64,000 nucleotides of DNA from Mesorhizobium shangrilense (GCF_040537815.1 NZ_JBEWSZ010000004.1:186001-250000), one strand, 5' to 3'; shown: positions 1-8,177, counted from the stretch's first letter. A program made the numbers and translations. The notes: generated by a model from the sequence alone, not told the origin.

Positions 1-645
1 CACGGATGGCCGCGCCGTTGCGACCGTCGCGGGGGCCGGAAGAGCCCGCGCCATTTGGCTGGGGCGCACTGGTGGAACGGACGCCGCAGCCAGTTGCGGC
101 GGCCTGTCATGCATGACGGCCCTGTTGCCGGCCGGCGGCCGGTTTGCTTCCACAGAGGCGTTGCGGCTTTTCTGCGCCGACGAGGATGCCGCGTCCGCGA
201 CGGGTCGCTCGATTGCTTGCTGCGTTGAGGGTGCCCTTGATTCTACTTGCTCGACGGCATCGTGGTCCTGCTGCGGGCCATGCTTCTTGGCTTCATAGTC
301 TGGCGTGCGCGTGAAACGCACATTGGGCGCCAGGAAGAAATAATCCTGCCAGGCGGGGCCTTCGATGGCGCCGAGTTTCGGAAAGGCGCTACCCGCCGGG
401 GACTTGTCCTTTGGCTCCATATAGGACTGGCTGTTGCCGTAGAGATTGACGACCCTCCCGGAATAGCCCGCCTTGGGTTCGTCGGGCTGCCGGCCGGCCA
501 TTCTCTGGGGGCGATTGTAGTCTGCCGTGACTGAAGCGGGGCGCTTGCCGTCCCTGTCGCCCGTGCTGTTGAAACGATCTGCCTCGGCGTCATCGGGCGA
601 GGCCGTCTTCAATGAATTGGCCCGAGGAAAACGCGTGGATTCCAT
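1..645 (-). CDS. Hypothetical protein, C-terminus beyond left edge
   Basis: An open frame of 215 codons starts at the ATG read backwards from 645 and runs off the left edge with no stop. An in-frame TGA lies five codons upstream, so the start must be here or at the intervening TTG. The product opens MESTRFPRANSLKTASP, has no clear signal peptide or membrane segment, and is rich in Pro, Ala, Gln and Arg, especially toward the visible end, which suggests a largely disordered protein. A more ordered stretch lies around residues 50-110 (YGNSQSYMEPKD, then AWQDYFFLAPNVRFTRTPDY). I do not recognise the family. It diverges from the exported peptidase gene that starts at 998. Confidence is for the reading frame only. 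Confidence 0.55.
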   Translation of the reverse strand, partial: MESTRFPRANSLKTASPDDAEADRFNSTGDRDGKRPASVTADYNRPQRMAGRQPDEPKAGYSGRVVNLYGNSQSYMEPKDKSPAGSAFPKLGAIEGPAWQDYFFLAPNVRFTRTPDYEAKKHGPQQDHDAVEQVESRAPSTQQAIERPVADAASSSAQKSRNASVEANRPPAGNRAVMHDRPPQLAAASVPPVRPSQMARALPAPATVATARPSV

Positions 646-997
646 TCTCAAGACTCACCTGTGAACCGTCCCCCGAGCAATAGGGAGCGAGTGGTTAACA
701 GTTGCTTCCTGACCAGCCCGTTGGCTGTCGATGTGAACATGCTGTTGTGACGCACCTATCGCGATCGGGACGCGGCAAGGCGGACACACTCCTGACATGG
801 TTAGGATTTCTTAACCAAGATGCTATTCATCGGTGTATCGGGTGAGTGCGGCGGCGCGCTCCACTCGGATGAATGTCGTGCCTTGCCACGACATTGGACA
901 ATTGACGGCACGTCCAAGTGGGCCACGCATGGAACATGGGCTTGTCATCTGGGCACGGACGTGAAATCGCCCAAAACAGACAACAGATGTGCAAGCC
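646..997. other. Divergent intergenic region
   Basis: This roughly 350-base gap separates two divergent genes and must hold both promoters. It is lower in GC than its surroundings. It contains an inverted repeat GGTTA-N8-TAACC at 799-816 and a second GGTTAAC near 692, which could be regulator sites. I see no convincing small gene in it. Confidence 0.4.
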
Positions 998-2629
998 ATG
1001 AACGTGATTGAAAGCAAACAAAAAGCGCCCGGCGCATTCCATCGTTGGACACGGTTGCCGGCCATCATGGTCGCGTTGCTTTGCATGTGCGCCACAAGCG
1101 CGCTTGCCGAGACGCGCAGTCTGAAAATTCAACATCTCCATACAGGCGAGAAGGCCGAGATCGTCTTCAAGCGCAGTGGCCGCTACGATCAGGCGGGACT
1201 GAAGAAGATCAACATCATGCTGCGCGACTGGCGCCGCAACGAGCCGACCAGGATGGATCCGCGCCTGCTCGACCTTGTCTGGCAAGCTTATCGCGCCAGC
1301 GGCTCGACAGGCTACATCAACGTGGTCAGCGGCTATCGCTCGCCGACGACGAACGCGATGCTGCGCAGCCGCTCGAAGGGCGTGGCCCGTGAAAGCCAGC
1401 ACATGGTCGGCCGGGCGATGGACTTCTTCCTGCCGGATGTGCCGCTGAAGAAGTTGCGCGACATCGGCCTCAAGATGCAGGGCGGCGGTGTGGGCTATTA
1501 CCCGACTTCCGGCTCGCCCTTCATCCATATGGATGTAGGCAATGTGCGGCACTGGCCGGGCATCAGCCGGCAGGAACTCGCCAGGGTCTTCCCAAACGGG
1601 AAGACACTGCATGTGCCGAGCGACGGCAAGCCGCTGCCGGGCTATGACCAGGCGCTTGCCGCCTACAAATCGCGCAGGGACGCCGGGACGCCGAACATAG
1701 AGCTGGCAAGTGCCGGCGACAGCCAACGCAAGCCGCGTGGTCTGCTGGCGTCGCTCCTGGGCGGACGAGACAAGGACGAGACAAGCGATATCGCGAGCGC
1801 CGTGCCGGCGCCGCGCAAGCCGGCCAAATCGGTTGAGCCGACGCAGGTCCGGCAGGAGATCGCCATCGTGGCGCCGCAGGACGCGCAGCGCGCCAACATC
1901 CAGGCGGCTCCCGGGACACCGACCGAAGAACCGCTGGCCGAGCGGAAGCAGGAAACGCCCGCTGCTATCATCGCGGCGCTGGCGCCGCAGGCGGTGCCGT
2001 TGCCGGCCTTCGCGCAGCGCCGCGAGCCTGCAGCGCATATCCCCACTCCTGAAATCGTGCCGTTCGCGATGGCGGACGTTGCCGCGGCGCGGCCCGAGGT
2101 CGCCGCCGCCAAACCGGTGGCAACCGATACTGCCGTCGGCAAGGCGCAGGTCGCTCCCGCGAACGCCGCTCCGGAGATCGTCGCGCTCAACATTCCCGTG
2201 CCCAACTGGCGGCCGGAAAATCAGCCAAGTCCAGCGCGCCAGCCGGAAGCGACCAGGTCTGGCGACGCTGTCGCCGCCTTGCTGGCCACGAACCGCTCCG
2301 ACGAGCGCGCGGATCGCCTGGCGGCCAAGCCGATTGCGGCCCCCGTACCCGAAGCGAAGGATCGCGTGATGACGAGCCCGAAAGCCGACCGTCTCCGGCC
2401 AGACGCACCCGCCGTCGTCATGCAGGCGAGCTACCAGCCGTCCAGGAGTGATCGCGGCATCACCGGCGCCATCGCGTCGGCGGCGGAGCCGAAGATCGCA
2501 GCAAGGTTGATCCTAGCGGTGCCGGAGCAGGTTTATGTCGACGGATTTCGCTCCGACAGAGAGCCGTCCGACCACCGCCGCTTCACCGGCTCCGCGGTGA
2601 AATTCCTGCCCATCGCCAGCTTCAACTAG
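998..2629 (+). CDS. Exported DUF882/YcbK (MepK-like) peptidoglycan peptidase
   Basis: The product is 543 aa from the ATG at 998; a GTG three codons upstream (989) is also possible. A hydrophobic segment near residues 22-38 ending in ALAE looks like a signal peptide, so the protein is probably periplasmic. Residues about 45-190 match the DUF882/peptidase M15_2 fold, with SGYRSP, a QHMVGRAMD box and FIHMDVG supplying the probable zinc ligands His, Asp and His seen in the LAS metallopeptidases. Family members such as E. coli MepK cut peptidoglycan cross-links. The usual protein is about 180-300 aa. Here a long Ala/Pro-rich, low-complexity tail of some 300 residues follows and may span the periplasm or tether the enzyme. 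The peptidase call is firm; the exact bond cut is inferred from the family. Confidence 0.85.
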   Translation: MNVIESKQKAPGAFHRWTRLPAIMVALLCMCATSALAETRSLKIQHLHTGEKAEIVFKRSGRYDQAGLKKINIMLRDWRRNEPTRMDPRLLDLVWQAYRASGSTGYINVVSGYRSPTTNAMLRSRSKGVARESQHMVGRAMDFFLPDVPLKKLRDIGLKMQGGGVGYYPTSGSPFIHMDVGNVRHWPGISRQELARVFPNGKTLHVPSDGKPLPGYDQALAAYKSRRDAGTPNIELASAGDSQRKPRGLLASLLGGRDKDETSDIASAVPAPRKPAKSVEPTQVRQEIAIVAPQDAQRANIQAAPGTPTEEPLAERKQETPAAIIAALAPQAVPLPAFAQRREPAAHIPTPEIVPFAMADVAAARPEVAAAKPVATDTAVGKAQVAPANAAPEIVALNIPVPNWRPENQPSPARQPEATRSGDAVAALLATNRSDERADRLAAKPIAAPVPEAKDRVMTSPKADRLRPDAPAVVMQASYQPSRSDRGITGAIASAAEPKIAARLILAVPEQVYVDGFRSDREPSDHRRFTGSAVKFLPIASFN

Positions 2630-2646
2630 GCAGGTCAGCCTAGTTG
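2623..2646. terminator. Palindrome spanning both convergent stop codons
   Basis: CAACTAGGC at 2623-2631 and GCCTAGTTG at 2638-2646 form a perfect 9-bp stem with a 6-base loop. The TAG stops of the rightward peptidase gene and of the leftward 57-aa gene both lie inside the stem. It is well placed as a two-way terminator, although the T-run that follows on either strand is weak. Confidence 0.55.
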
Positions 2647-2813
2647 GTCTTCAACTGGCCAACGCGGTTTTCGGCGATCCAGCGCGCGGCGAGCACCAGC
2701 GCACCCATGCTGAAATCCTTGCCATGCTTGGCCACCATCTCTTCCGACAGCTTGGCCAGCCGTTCGAAAAATTCGTCCTTGCTAACCTCTTCGGCTGTAA
2801 GTGCGGTCTGCAT
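2640..2813 (-). CDS. Small conserved-looking protein, last gene of WD40 operon
   Basis: A 57-aa product starts at the ATG read backwards from 2813, with a strong Shine-Dalgarno AGGAGG six bases upstream. It begins MQTALTAEEVSKDEFFERL and ends ENRVGQLKTN. It has no signal peptide, no cysteines and a helical, charged composition, with a mildly hydrophobic stretch MGALVLAARWIAE near residues 36-48. It lies 32 bases after the WD40 gene and is probably cotranscribed with it. I do not recognise a family. The ribosome binding site and codon bias support a real gene. Confidence 0.65.
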   Translation of the reverse strand: MQTALTAEEVSKDEFFERLAKLSEEMVAKHGKDFSMGALVLAARWIAENRVGQLKTN

Positions 2814-2845
2814 TTGATCCTCCTGTTTCGTGCGGACTGCGTCCG

Positions 2846-3973
2846 CTATTTGAACATCCGGGCGGGAAAGGTGACGATCGCGGCGGTGCCATCGACGGCG
2901 CCCACCGCCAGATGCCGCCCGTCGCCGGACCAGGCAAGCGCGGTGACCGCGCTGCCCAACTGCCTGACGAGCAGCTCGTCGCGCGCGCCGATCCGGGCCA
3001 TGGTGATACGGCCATTGGCGTAGCCAGCCGCTATCAGTTCTTTTTCCGGGTGTGCGGCCACCGCCTCGACCAGAACCAGCCCGGCGCGGCCTGTCTCCAG
3101 CGCGCCAGAGGTTTCGCCGTCGAGTGGTGGGGCGGTCATCGACCAGCCGGCGATCCGAAACGCGCCCGACGCGAACAGCGCATTCGCCGGCTCACTCCAG
3201 CAGACGGTCCGAACCGGCGACGGAAACCCCGCGATGATGCTGGTGCGACCATCAGCCAGGCCGACCAGCGCAAAGCCTCCGGTTTCGAGCCCGCAGGCCA
3301 GCCATGCGCCGTCGCCACTCCAGCGGATCGACACCGATCGCGCTGAAAGAGACACCTCGCGCATCAAGGCAGCGTCGCCTTCGACCGTCCAGATCGACAA
3401 TCCTTCACCATGGCCACAGGCAAGGCGCCTTCCGCCTGGCGAGAAGGCAAGTGCGTCCGTCGAGGATGTCCCTCCGCGCCCCAGTTGCACCGCGCCGTTT
3501 TGGCCGCGCGACAGGAGGACGTCATGCCCATTGCTGACGGCCGTCGTGTCCGCCCGGGCGCTATGGTCGATGGCGACGATTGGCCCGTCGACGGTGACCA
3601 AGGCGGACGCGACTTCACCGTCGGCAGCCAGATGCAGCAACTCGCCGCTGGCCGCGCCGACCACAAAGCCGGAATGTCCATGGGAGGCGAGCGGGACATC
3701 GCCATCTCCGAACTCGGCCGTGGCGATCAAGGGCACTGGCGGCTTCTCCCTTGGCCGGATCGTCGTCTGGCCGAGATCATTGCTCACCCTGATCCGCGAC
3801 TCCGGTGGTTCCTGATCGGCGACCGCGGCAATGGCGACGGTTCCATCCACTGAAGTGAAGGCGACGGACGTACCGTCAGTGCTGAAACGCAGATCCGCGA
3901 TCGCCGACGGGCGACGCCAGCTTCGCGCCAGCAGATCGAACAAGGTCAGGTTCTGTAGCGCGTGCTGGTTCAT
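2846..3973 (-). CDS. WD40-like beta-propeller protein
   Basis: The product is 375 aa from the ATG at 3973. The ATG two codons upstream (3979) lies only one base from GGAGGG, whereas 3973 has a normal 7-base spacing. The sequence is built of repeated blade-like units that end in motifs such as LRFSTDGTSVAFTSVDG, LAFSPGGRRLACGHGEG, IRWSGDGAWLACGLETG and LAWSGDGRHLAVGAVDG, typical of WD40/YVTN propellers. No signal peptide or membrane segment is visible, so a cytoplasmic scaffold is likely. It is the third gene of a four-gene minus-strand operon, 14 bases after the 106-aa gene. WD40 propellers usually mediate protein-protein contacts; the partner here is unknown, perhaps the two small upstream proteins. 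Confidence 0.75.
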   Translation of the reverse strand: MNQHALQNLTLFDLLARSWRRPSAIADLRFSTDGTSVAFTSVDGTVAIAAVADQEPPESRIRVSNDLGQTTIRPREKPPVPLIATAEFGDGDVPLASHGHSGFVVGAASGELLHLAADGEVASALVTVDGPIVAIDHSARADTTAVSNGHDVLLSRGQNGAVQLGRGGTSSTDALAFSPGGRRLACGHGEGLSIWTVEGDAALMREVSLSARSVSIRWSGDGAWLACGLETGGFALVGLADGRTSIIAGFPSPVRTVCWSEPANALFASGAFRIAGWSMTAPPLDGETSGALETGRAGLVLVEAVAAHPEKELIAAGYANGRITMARIGARDELLVRQLGSAVTALAWSGDGRHLAVGAVDGTAAIVTFPARMFK

Positions 3974-3987
3974 GGCCATTCCCTCCG

Positions 3988-4308
3988 TCAGTTTTCATCC
4001 CCCGCTGCCAGGCTGCAGTCGACGTCCTCGACATCGCCTTCCGCCGCGACGATGCGGTCCTCGCACGCTGCGCAAGCGTCCATGATTGCCGCGGCGCGCT
4101 CTTCAGCCTCATGCAAGTCCCGCACCAGTTGCTCGCTGGCGCCGCTTCGGCCGATCTCCAGCTCCAGGCGCAGCAGGTCCATTTCGATGCCGGCGCGTTT
4201 CTGATTGAGCCGCAATGCCTCCGCGGTGAGCGTGGAAACATTGGCGACGAGATCGAGACGGCGAGCAAGCAGCGCATCACGCCTGGCAGCTTCAGGTCCT
4301 GCGGTCAT
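3988..4308 (-). CDS. Small coiled-coil protein of unknown function
   Basis: The product is 106 aa. Its ATG overlaps the stop of the 157-aa gene by four bases (ATGA), so the two are translationally coupled. It is rich in Leu, Glu, Arg and Ala, with heptad-like spacing through residues about 10-90 that suggests a helical coiled coil. It ends in a very acidic tail (AEGDVEDVDCSLAAGDEN). Two cysteines, CAACED near residue 82, form a CxxC motif. No signal peptide is seen. I do not recognise the family; an adaptor between the WD40 protein and the 157-aa protein is a guess. Confidence 0.65.
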   Translation of the reverse strand: MTAGPEAARRDALLARRLDLVANVSTLTAEALRLNQKRAGIEMDLLRLELEIGRSGASEQLVRDLHEAEERAAAIMDACAACEDRIVAAEGDVEDVDCSLAAGDEN

Positions 4309-4778
4309 TTTTCGCTCTCCAAGGATCCCGGCGGTTTCTCGAAGGCCGACAGCAATTTCGGCAAAGTGCCGGCCTGTGACTGGAACTGTTTTTCGGCCGT
4401 CTCGATGTGGCTCTTGAGCTGGTCCCAGATGTCGACGCGGATCATCGATGTCGTGTCCCCGGTCAGGCGCTCGATCTCTTCGACGCGGAACTGGCGCGTC
4501 AGCGAAACGCCGGAAAACACGAAGTCACGCAGCAGGATTGCGTGGTTCTCGATGAACAGATGGATCATCGGATGCGTTTCCGTGGTGACGCCGCCGGCAG
4601 TGAGTTCCGCCCGAATGAAGTCCTGGAAGTGGCTTTGGAGGCGGTATTGGCTCTCACCCATGAAGCGCATGACAAACACCAGGTCGCGCGGCATCAGCCT
4701 GACAAGATCGCCGGTGACGCCGTCCGCCTGACTGGACATTGGCACCGATGGTTCCCGCCCGTCTTTGTCGTTCGGCAT
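4305..4778 (-). CDS. Uncharacterised 157-aa protein, first gene of WD40 operon
   Basis: This is the promoter-proximal gene of the four-gene leftward operon and is divergent from the monooxygenase operon, about 255 bases from the sigma-54 promoter. The product has an acidic, disordered N-terminus, then a mostly helical core with PRDLVFVMRFMGESQ, THPMIHLFIENHAILLRDF and SMIRVDIWDQLKSHIETAE. Three His residues in the HPMIHLFIENH stretch could bind metal or may be structural. No signal peptide or membrane helix is clear. A purine-rich GAGAGAGA lies upstream as a modest ribosome binding site. I do not recognise the family, so no function is proposed. Confidence 0.65.
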   Translation of the reverse strand: MPNDKDGREPSVPMSSQADGVTGDLVRLMPRDLVFVMRFMGESQYRLQSHFQDFIRAELTAGGVTTETHPMIHLFIENHAILLRDFVFSGVSLTRQFRVEEIERLTGDTTSMIRVDIWDQLKSHIETAEKQFQSQAGTLPKLLSAFEKPPGSLESEK

Positions 4779-4920
4779 GATCTCTCTCTGACGCTATGCC
4801 CGCCCAAGGGCTTTTGTCTTCAAATAATAGAGAAAGATCAGGAGTTGAATAGATGATAAAAGTTTTGATCATGCTGCGGTAGCTAACAAGAAATATTGCA
4901 CCAGCGAATAATTATCAAAT

Positions 4921-4947
4921 ATTACAGGCGTAATTTACAACTGTAAA
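4921..4947. promoter_or_regulatory. Tandem palindromes, candidate activator (UAS) sites
   Basis: ATTAC-AGGC-GTAAT (4921-4934) and TTTACA-AC-TGTAAA (4934-4947) are adjacent inverted repeats with centres 13 bases apart. A further half-site GTTACA follows at 4953. They lie about 90-115 bases upstream of the sigma-54 promoter, a usual distance for enhancer binding by an AAA+ activator. The activator encoded at 15555-17633 is the obvious candidate, but binding is inferred. They could also serve the leftward WD40 operon. Confidence 0.5.
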
Positions 4948-5033
4948 AGAACGTTACAATCGGTTGCCTGCCAGCCTATCAAAAGAATGACGATTTTGTT
5001 TTGGACACCCGGCCATGGGTGCTATTTCGAAAC

Positions 5034-5049
5034 TGGCACGGCGCTTGCA
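5034..5049 (+). promoter_or_regulatory. Sigma-54 (-24/-12) promoter of the monooxygenase operon
   Basis: TGGCACGGCGCTTGCA matches the sigma-54 consensus TGGCACGNNNNTTGCW at every fixed position, with correct spacing between the GG and GC elements. The transcription start should fall near 5061. That would leave a leader of nearly 290 bases before the first gene. The only sigma-54 activator gene in the window lies at the other end of the same operon, which fits dedicated control. Confidence 0.88.
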
Positions 5050-5278
5050 TTGTTCATTTTCACAAGAAGCCCATCGCGTTTGACGCGGTGCCAAAAGAAC
5101 GAAGGAACGGAGGGAGCAGGGACATCGTCCGCTTCGATACGCCCATCGCAATTGCGGTCGGCGCCGCGGATCTCCTGCAAAACGCCTCGTAAACCTTTGC
5201 CGCGATCCACTTGACCGGCCGGACCATGAGTCGCGCCTCGATGCGCAACCCTTTGTCGTGCCGTTCGCACTCTCACTG

Positions 5279-5295
5279 GCGGCGCTGTGCGCCGC
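5279..5295 (+). other. Hairpin in 5' leader of monooxygenase mRNA
   Basis: GCGGCGC-TGT-GCGCCGC forms a perfect 7-bp stem with a 3-base loop, about 40 bases upstream of the GGAGG at 5335-5339. It lies inside the predicted long leader. It could stabilise the message or influence translation; no T-run follows, so it is not a terminator. Confidence 0.4.
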
Positions 5296-5348
5296 TTCAT
5301 GCCGGGGTCAAGGGACCTGCGGCTCAAACCTGGTGGAGGCTTATGACC

Positions 5349-7016
5349 ATGACGTCTCTGACGCTCAACAAGATTACCTCGCAACGCGGAATTTCCGTCG
5401 GCGAGGCGACCAAGAAGATTGCCGATCTCGGCTGGAATCCTTCCTACGTCCAGGAAGCGATGACGTTTCCGACCGACTACAAGATCAACAAGACGCCGCG
5501 CGACCCGATGAAGCAGGTTCTGCGGTCCTATTTTCCGATGCAGGAAGAGAAGGACAACCGCGTCTATGGCGCGCTCGACGCGGCATTGCGCGGCGACATG
5601 TTCCGCAATGTTGAACCACGCTGGGTCGAGTGGATGAAGCTCTTCCTTGCCATCATTCCCTTCCCGGAAATCTCGGCCGCACGCTCGATGGCGATGGTTG
5701 CCCGCATCGCACCCGGCGAGGAACTCAGAACCGGCTTCACCATGCAGATGATCGACGAGTTCCGTCACTCGACGATCCAGATGAATTTGAAGAAATGGTA
5801 CATGGAGAACTACATCGATCCGGCCGGCTTCGACATCACCGAGGAAGCCTTCGGAAAATGCTACGCCACGACCATCGGCCGGCAGTTCGCGGAAGGCTTC
5901 ATCACCGGCGACACGATGACCGCCGCCTGCATGTACCTGACCGTGGTGGCCGAGACCGCCTTCACCAACACGCTGTTCGTTGCCATGCCTTCGGAAGCTG
6001 CCCGCAACGGTGACTACGCCCTGCCGACCGTCTTCCTGTCGGTGCAGTCCGACGAGAGCCGGCATATCGGCAACGGCCACTCGTTGCTGATGGCGGCGCT
6101 CAAGGAGCCGGAGAACCATCTCCTGCTCGAGCGCGACCTCCGTTACGCCTTCTGGCAGAACCACGCCATCGTCGATGCCGCCATCGGCACCTTCATCGAA
6201 TACGGCACCACCAACCGCGACAAGAACAAGGAGTCCTACGCGGAGATGTGGCACCGCTGGATCTATGAGGACTACTACCGCACCTACATGCTGCCGCTCG
6301 AGAAATACGGCATCAAGGTCCATCACGACGACGTCCAGGCGGCCTGGGAACGCATCACCAAGAAGAACTATGTCCACAAGGTCGGACAGTTCTTCGCGGT
6401 CGGCTGGCCGGTCAATTTCTGGCGCATCGAAGCCCAGACCGACAAGGACTTCGAGTGGTTCGAGCACAAATATCCAGGCTGGTACGCCGAGTTCGGCGAC
6501 TTCTGGAAATGGTATGCCAAGCTCAGCCACAAGGGCGAGAAGGTGCTGCTGTTCAACAGCGATGTCGGCTACGTCTACCCGCACCGCTGCTGGTCGTGCC
6601 TCGTTCCGTGCCTGATCCGCGAGGACATGGTGGTCGGCGAGATCGATGGTCAGCTCCACACCTTCGCCCACGAACTCGACAAGTGGACCGCAACGGTCGC
6701 CTTCGCCGACGAGTATCAGGGCCGCCCGACGCCCGCGATGGGCCGCTTCAGCGGCAAGCGCGAGTGGGAGACGCTCTATGATGGCTGGGACCTGGCCGAT
6801 GCGATCAAGGACCTGAACTTCGTTCGTTCCGACGGCAAGACGCTGGTTCCGCAGCCGCATCTGCGCTTCGACGACAAGGAGATGTGGACGCTCGACGATG
6901 TGCGCGGCAACACGCTCGGATCGCCGCTCAACGCGCTGCGTGCCATGTCGCCCGCCGACCGTGAGAAGCACCTGGCGGAATATCGCGCCGGCTTCACCAT
7001 CAATCCCTGCAACTGA
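5349..7016 (+). CDS. prmA: Propane monooxygenase-type hydroxylase, large (diiron) subunit
   Basis: The 555-aa catalytic subunit of a soluble diiron monooxygenase uses O2 and electrons from the reductase to hydroxylate a small hydrocarbon. Numbered from this start, E107, E137, H140, E202, E236 and H239 sit exactly where the six iron ligands of soluble methane monooxygenase lie, all offset by seven. T206 matches its catalytic Thr213. The ExxH pairs are IDEFRH and SDESRH. Long stretches match Mycobacterium MimA, including MEEEKDNRVYGA-like and IREDMVVG-like blocks. The ATG at 5349 has 9-base spacing to GGAGG; an ATG at 5343 has only 3. This is the first gene after the sigma-54 promoter. Substrate (propane, acetone, phenol or other) cannot be read from sequence. 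The name mimA is equally apt. Confidence 0.93.
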   Translation: MTSLTLNKITSQRGISVGEATKKIADLGWNPSYVQEAMTFPTDYKINKTPRDPMKQVLRSYFPMQEEKDNRVYGALDAALRGDMFRNVEPRWVEWMKLFLAIIPFPEISAARSMAMVARIAPGEELRTGFTMQMIDEFRHSTIQMNLKKWYMENYIDPAGFDITEEAFGKCYATTIGRQFAEGFITGDTMTAACMYLTVVAETAFTNTLFVAMPSEAARNGDYALPTVFLSVQSDESRHIGNGHSLLMAALKEPENHLLLERDLRYAFWQNHAIVDAAIGTFIEYGTTNRDKNKESYAEMWHRWIYEDYYRTYMLPLEKYGIKVHHDDVQAAWERITKKNYVHKVGQFFAVGWPVNFWRIEAQTDKDFEWFEHKYPGWYAEFGDFWKWYAKLSHKGEKVLLFNSDVGYVYPHRCWSCLVPCLIREDMVVGEIDGQLHTFAHELDKWTATVAFADEYQGRPTPAMGRFSGKREWETLYDGWDLADAIKDLNFVRSDGKTLVPQPHLRFDDKEMWTLDDVRGNTLGSPLNALRAMSPADREKHLAEYRAGFTINPCN

Positions 7017-7023
7017 TCAGGCC

Positions 7024-7048
7024 GAGGGGGCGGGTTCGCCCCGCCCTC
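7024..7048 (+). other. Intercistronic GC-rich hairpin with UUCG loop
   Basis: A GC-rich inverted repeat around TTCG sits in the 52-base gap between the hydroxylase and reductase genes and is followed by CTCTTTTC. It resembles a weak terminator or an mRNA end-protecting hairpin. Either would raise hydroxylase levels over the reductase, as suits a system that needs more hydroxylase. Confidence 0.5.
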
Positions 7049-7068
7049 TCTTTTCACTGGAGGTCCGT

Positions 7069-8130
7069 ATGTCGGAAACCCACACGGTCAGGCTCAGTCC
7101 GGTCGGCGTCGAATTTGACGTCGAGCATGGCGAAACGGTGCTCAACGCCGCCTTCCGCCAGGGCATCGCCCTGCCGCATGGCTGCAAGGAAGGGCAATGC
7201 TCGGCCTGCAAAAGCGTGTTGCTCGATGGCGAAGTCGACATGCTGAAATACTCAACCTTCGCGCTGAACGACATGGAGAAGGAAAGCGGGCACGTCCTGT
7301 TGTGCCGCTGCATTGCCTACTCCGACCTGGAAGTCGAGCTCCTCAACTATGACGAGGAGATTTTGGCGAAAGCGATCGCGGTGAAAACGTACAAGGGCCG
7401 GATTGCTCGGATCGAGCACCTGACCCACGACATTCGCGGCATCGAAATCGAACTCGGCTCCCCAATGAAGTTTTGGGCGGGGCAATATGTCGACATCACG
7501 GTTACCACGCAAAAAGGGGAGACGATTACGCGCTCGTTCTCCATGGCAAATACGCCGGACCAAACCCAAAAACTCTCCTTCATCATCAAAAAATACCCTG
7601 AGGGAAAGTTCTCGGGAGAACTCGATTCCGGAGGAATCGAGGCCGGAGCCGAAGTCACCGTCGTCGGACCCTACGGAACCTGCTTCCGCCGCGACGAACG
7701 GCAAGGACCCCTGATCCTGGTCGGCGCCGGCTCTGGCATGTCGCCGATCTGGTCGATCCTCAACGATCACCTGAGGAGCGGCGAAAAACGTCCGGTCTAT
7801 TTCTTCTACGGCGCCCGCACCCGCAACGACCTGTTTTATCTCGACAGGATCGCCGAGCTGGTCGGCAATCATTCCGACGTCACCTTCATTCCCGTGCTGT
7901 CGCACGCCAATGACGACGCCGAATGGCAAGGCGAGCGCGGCTTCGTGCACCAGAGTGTCGACGCCAAGCTCAAGCAACTGGCGGTCGACGGGCAGGGCGA
8001 TGTCCATGCCTGTGGCCCGCCGCCGATGATCGATGCGCTGCAGCCGGTCCTGTTCATGAACGGGTTCGAGACCGAGCGGATCTTCTTCGACAAGTTCACC
8101 ACATCGGCGGGTGCAACGTCGGCCCACTGA
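7069..8130 (+). CDS. prmB: Propane monooxygenase reductase (2Fe-2S, FAD, NADH)
   Basis: The 353-aa reductase passes electrons from NAD(P)H to the diiron hydroxylase. Residues 1-95 are a plant-type ferredoxin domain with cluster ligands Cys39, Cys44, Cys47 and Cys79. Residues about 105-205 are the FAD domain with RSFSMA at 155-160. Residues 210-353 are the NAD domain with GAGSGMSP at 219-226 and a C-terminal CGPPPM. The start has GGAGG 7 bases upstream; a longer in-frame reading into the previous gene is not credible. Gene order large subunit, reductase, small subunit, coupling protein is that of Prm/Mim systems and differs from soluble methane or toluene monooxygenases. Between about 7360 and 7690 codon choice shifts (more AAA, GGA, GGG) relative to flanking sequence. 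Confidence 0.92.
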   Translation: MSETHTVRLSPVGVEFDVEHGETVLNAAFRQGIALPHGCKEGQCSACKSVLLDGEVDMLKYSTFALNDMEKESGHVLLCRCIAYSDLEVELLNYDEEILAKAIAVKTYKGRIARIEHLTHDIRGIEIELGSPMKFWAGQYVDITVTTQKGETITRSFSMANTPDQTQKLSFIIKKYPEGKFSGELDSGGIEAGAEVTVVGPYGTCFRRDERQGPLILVGAGSGMSPIWSILNDHLRSGEKRPVYFFYGARTRNDLFYLDRIAELVGNHSDVTFIPVLSHANDDAEWQGERGFVHQSVDAKLKQLAVDGQGDVHACGPPPMIDALQPVLFMNGFETERIFFDKFTTSAGATSAH

Positions 8131-8177
8131 GGGCGATCGCGCACCTGTAATCACAACCGCAACAAGGGAGAGAGACT

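Noticed and set aside
799..816. CtrA binding site TTAA-N7-TTAA
   Set aside because: The spacing is six and one half-site is TTAG; only an inverted repeat can be stated.
5022..6971. A 649-codon open frame antisense to the hydroxylase large subunit
   Set aside because: It mirrors a well-supported conserved gene in high-GC sequence, where antisense frames stay open by codon bias; no ribosome site or recognisable domain.
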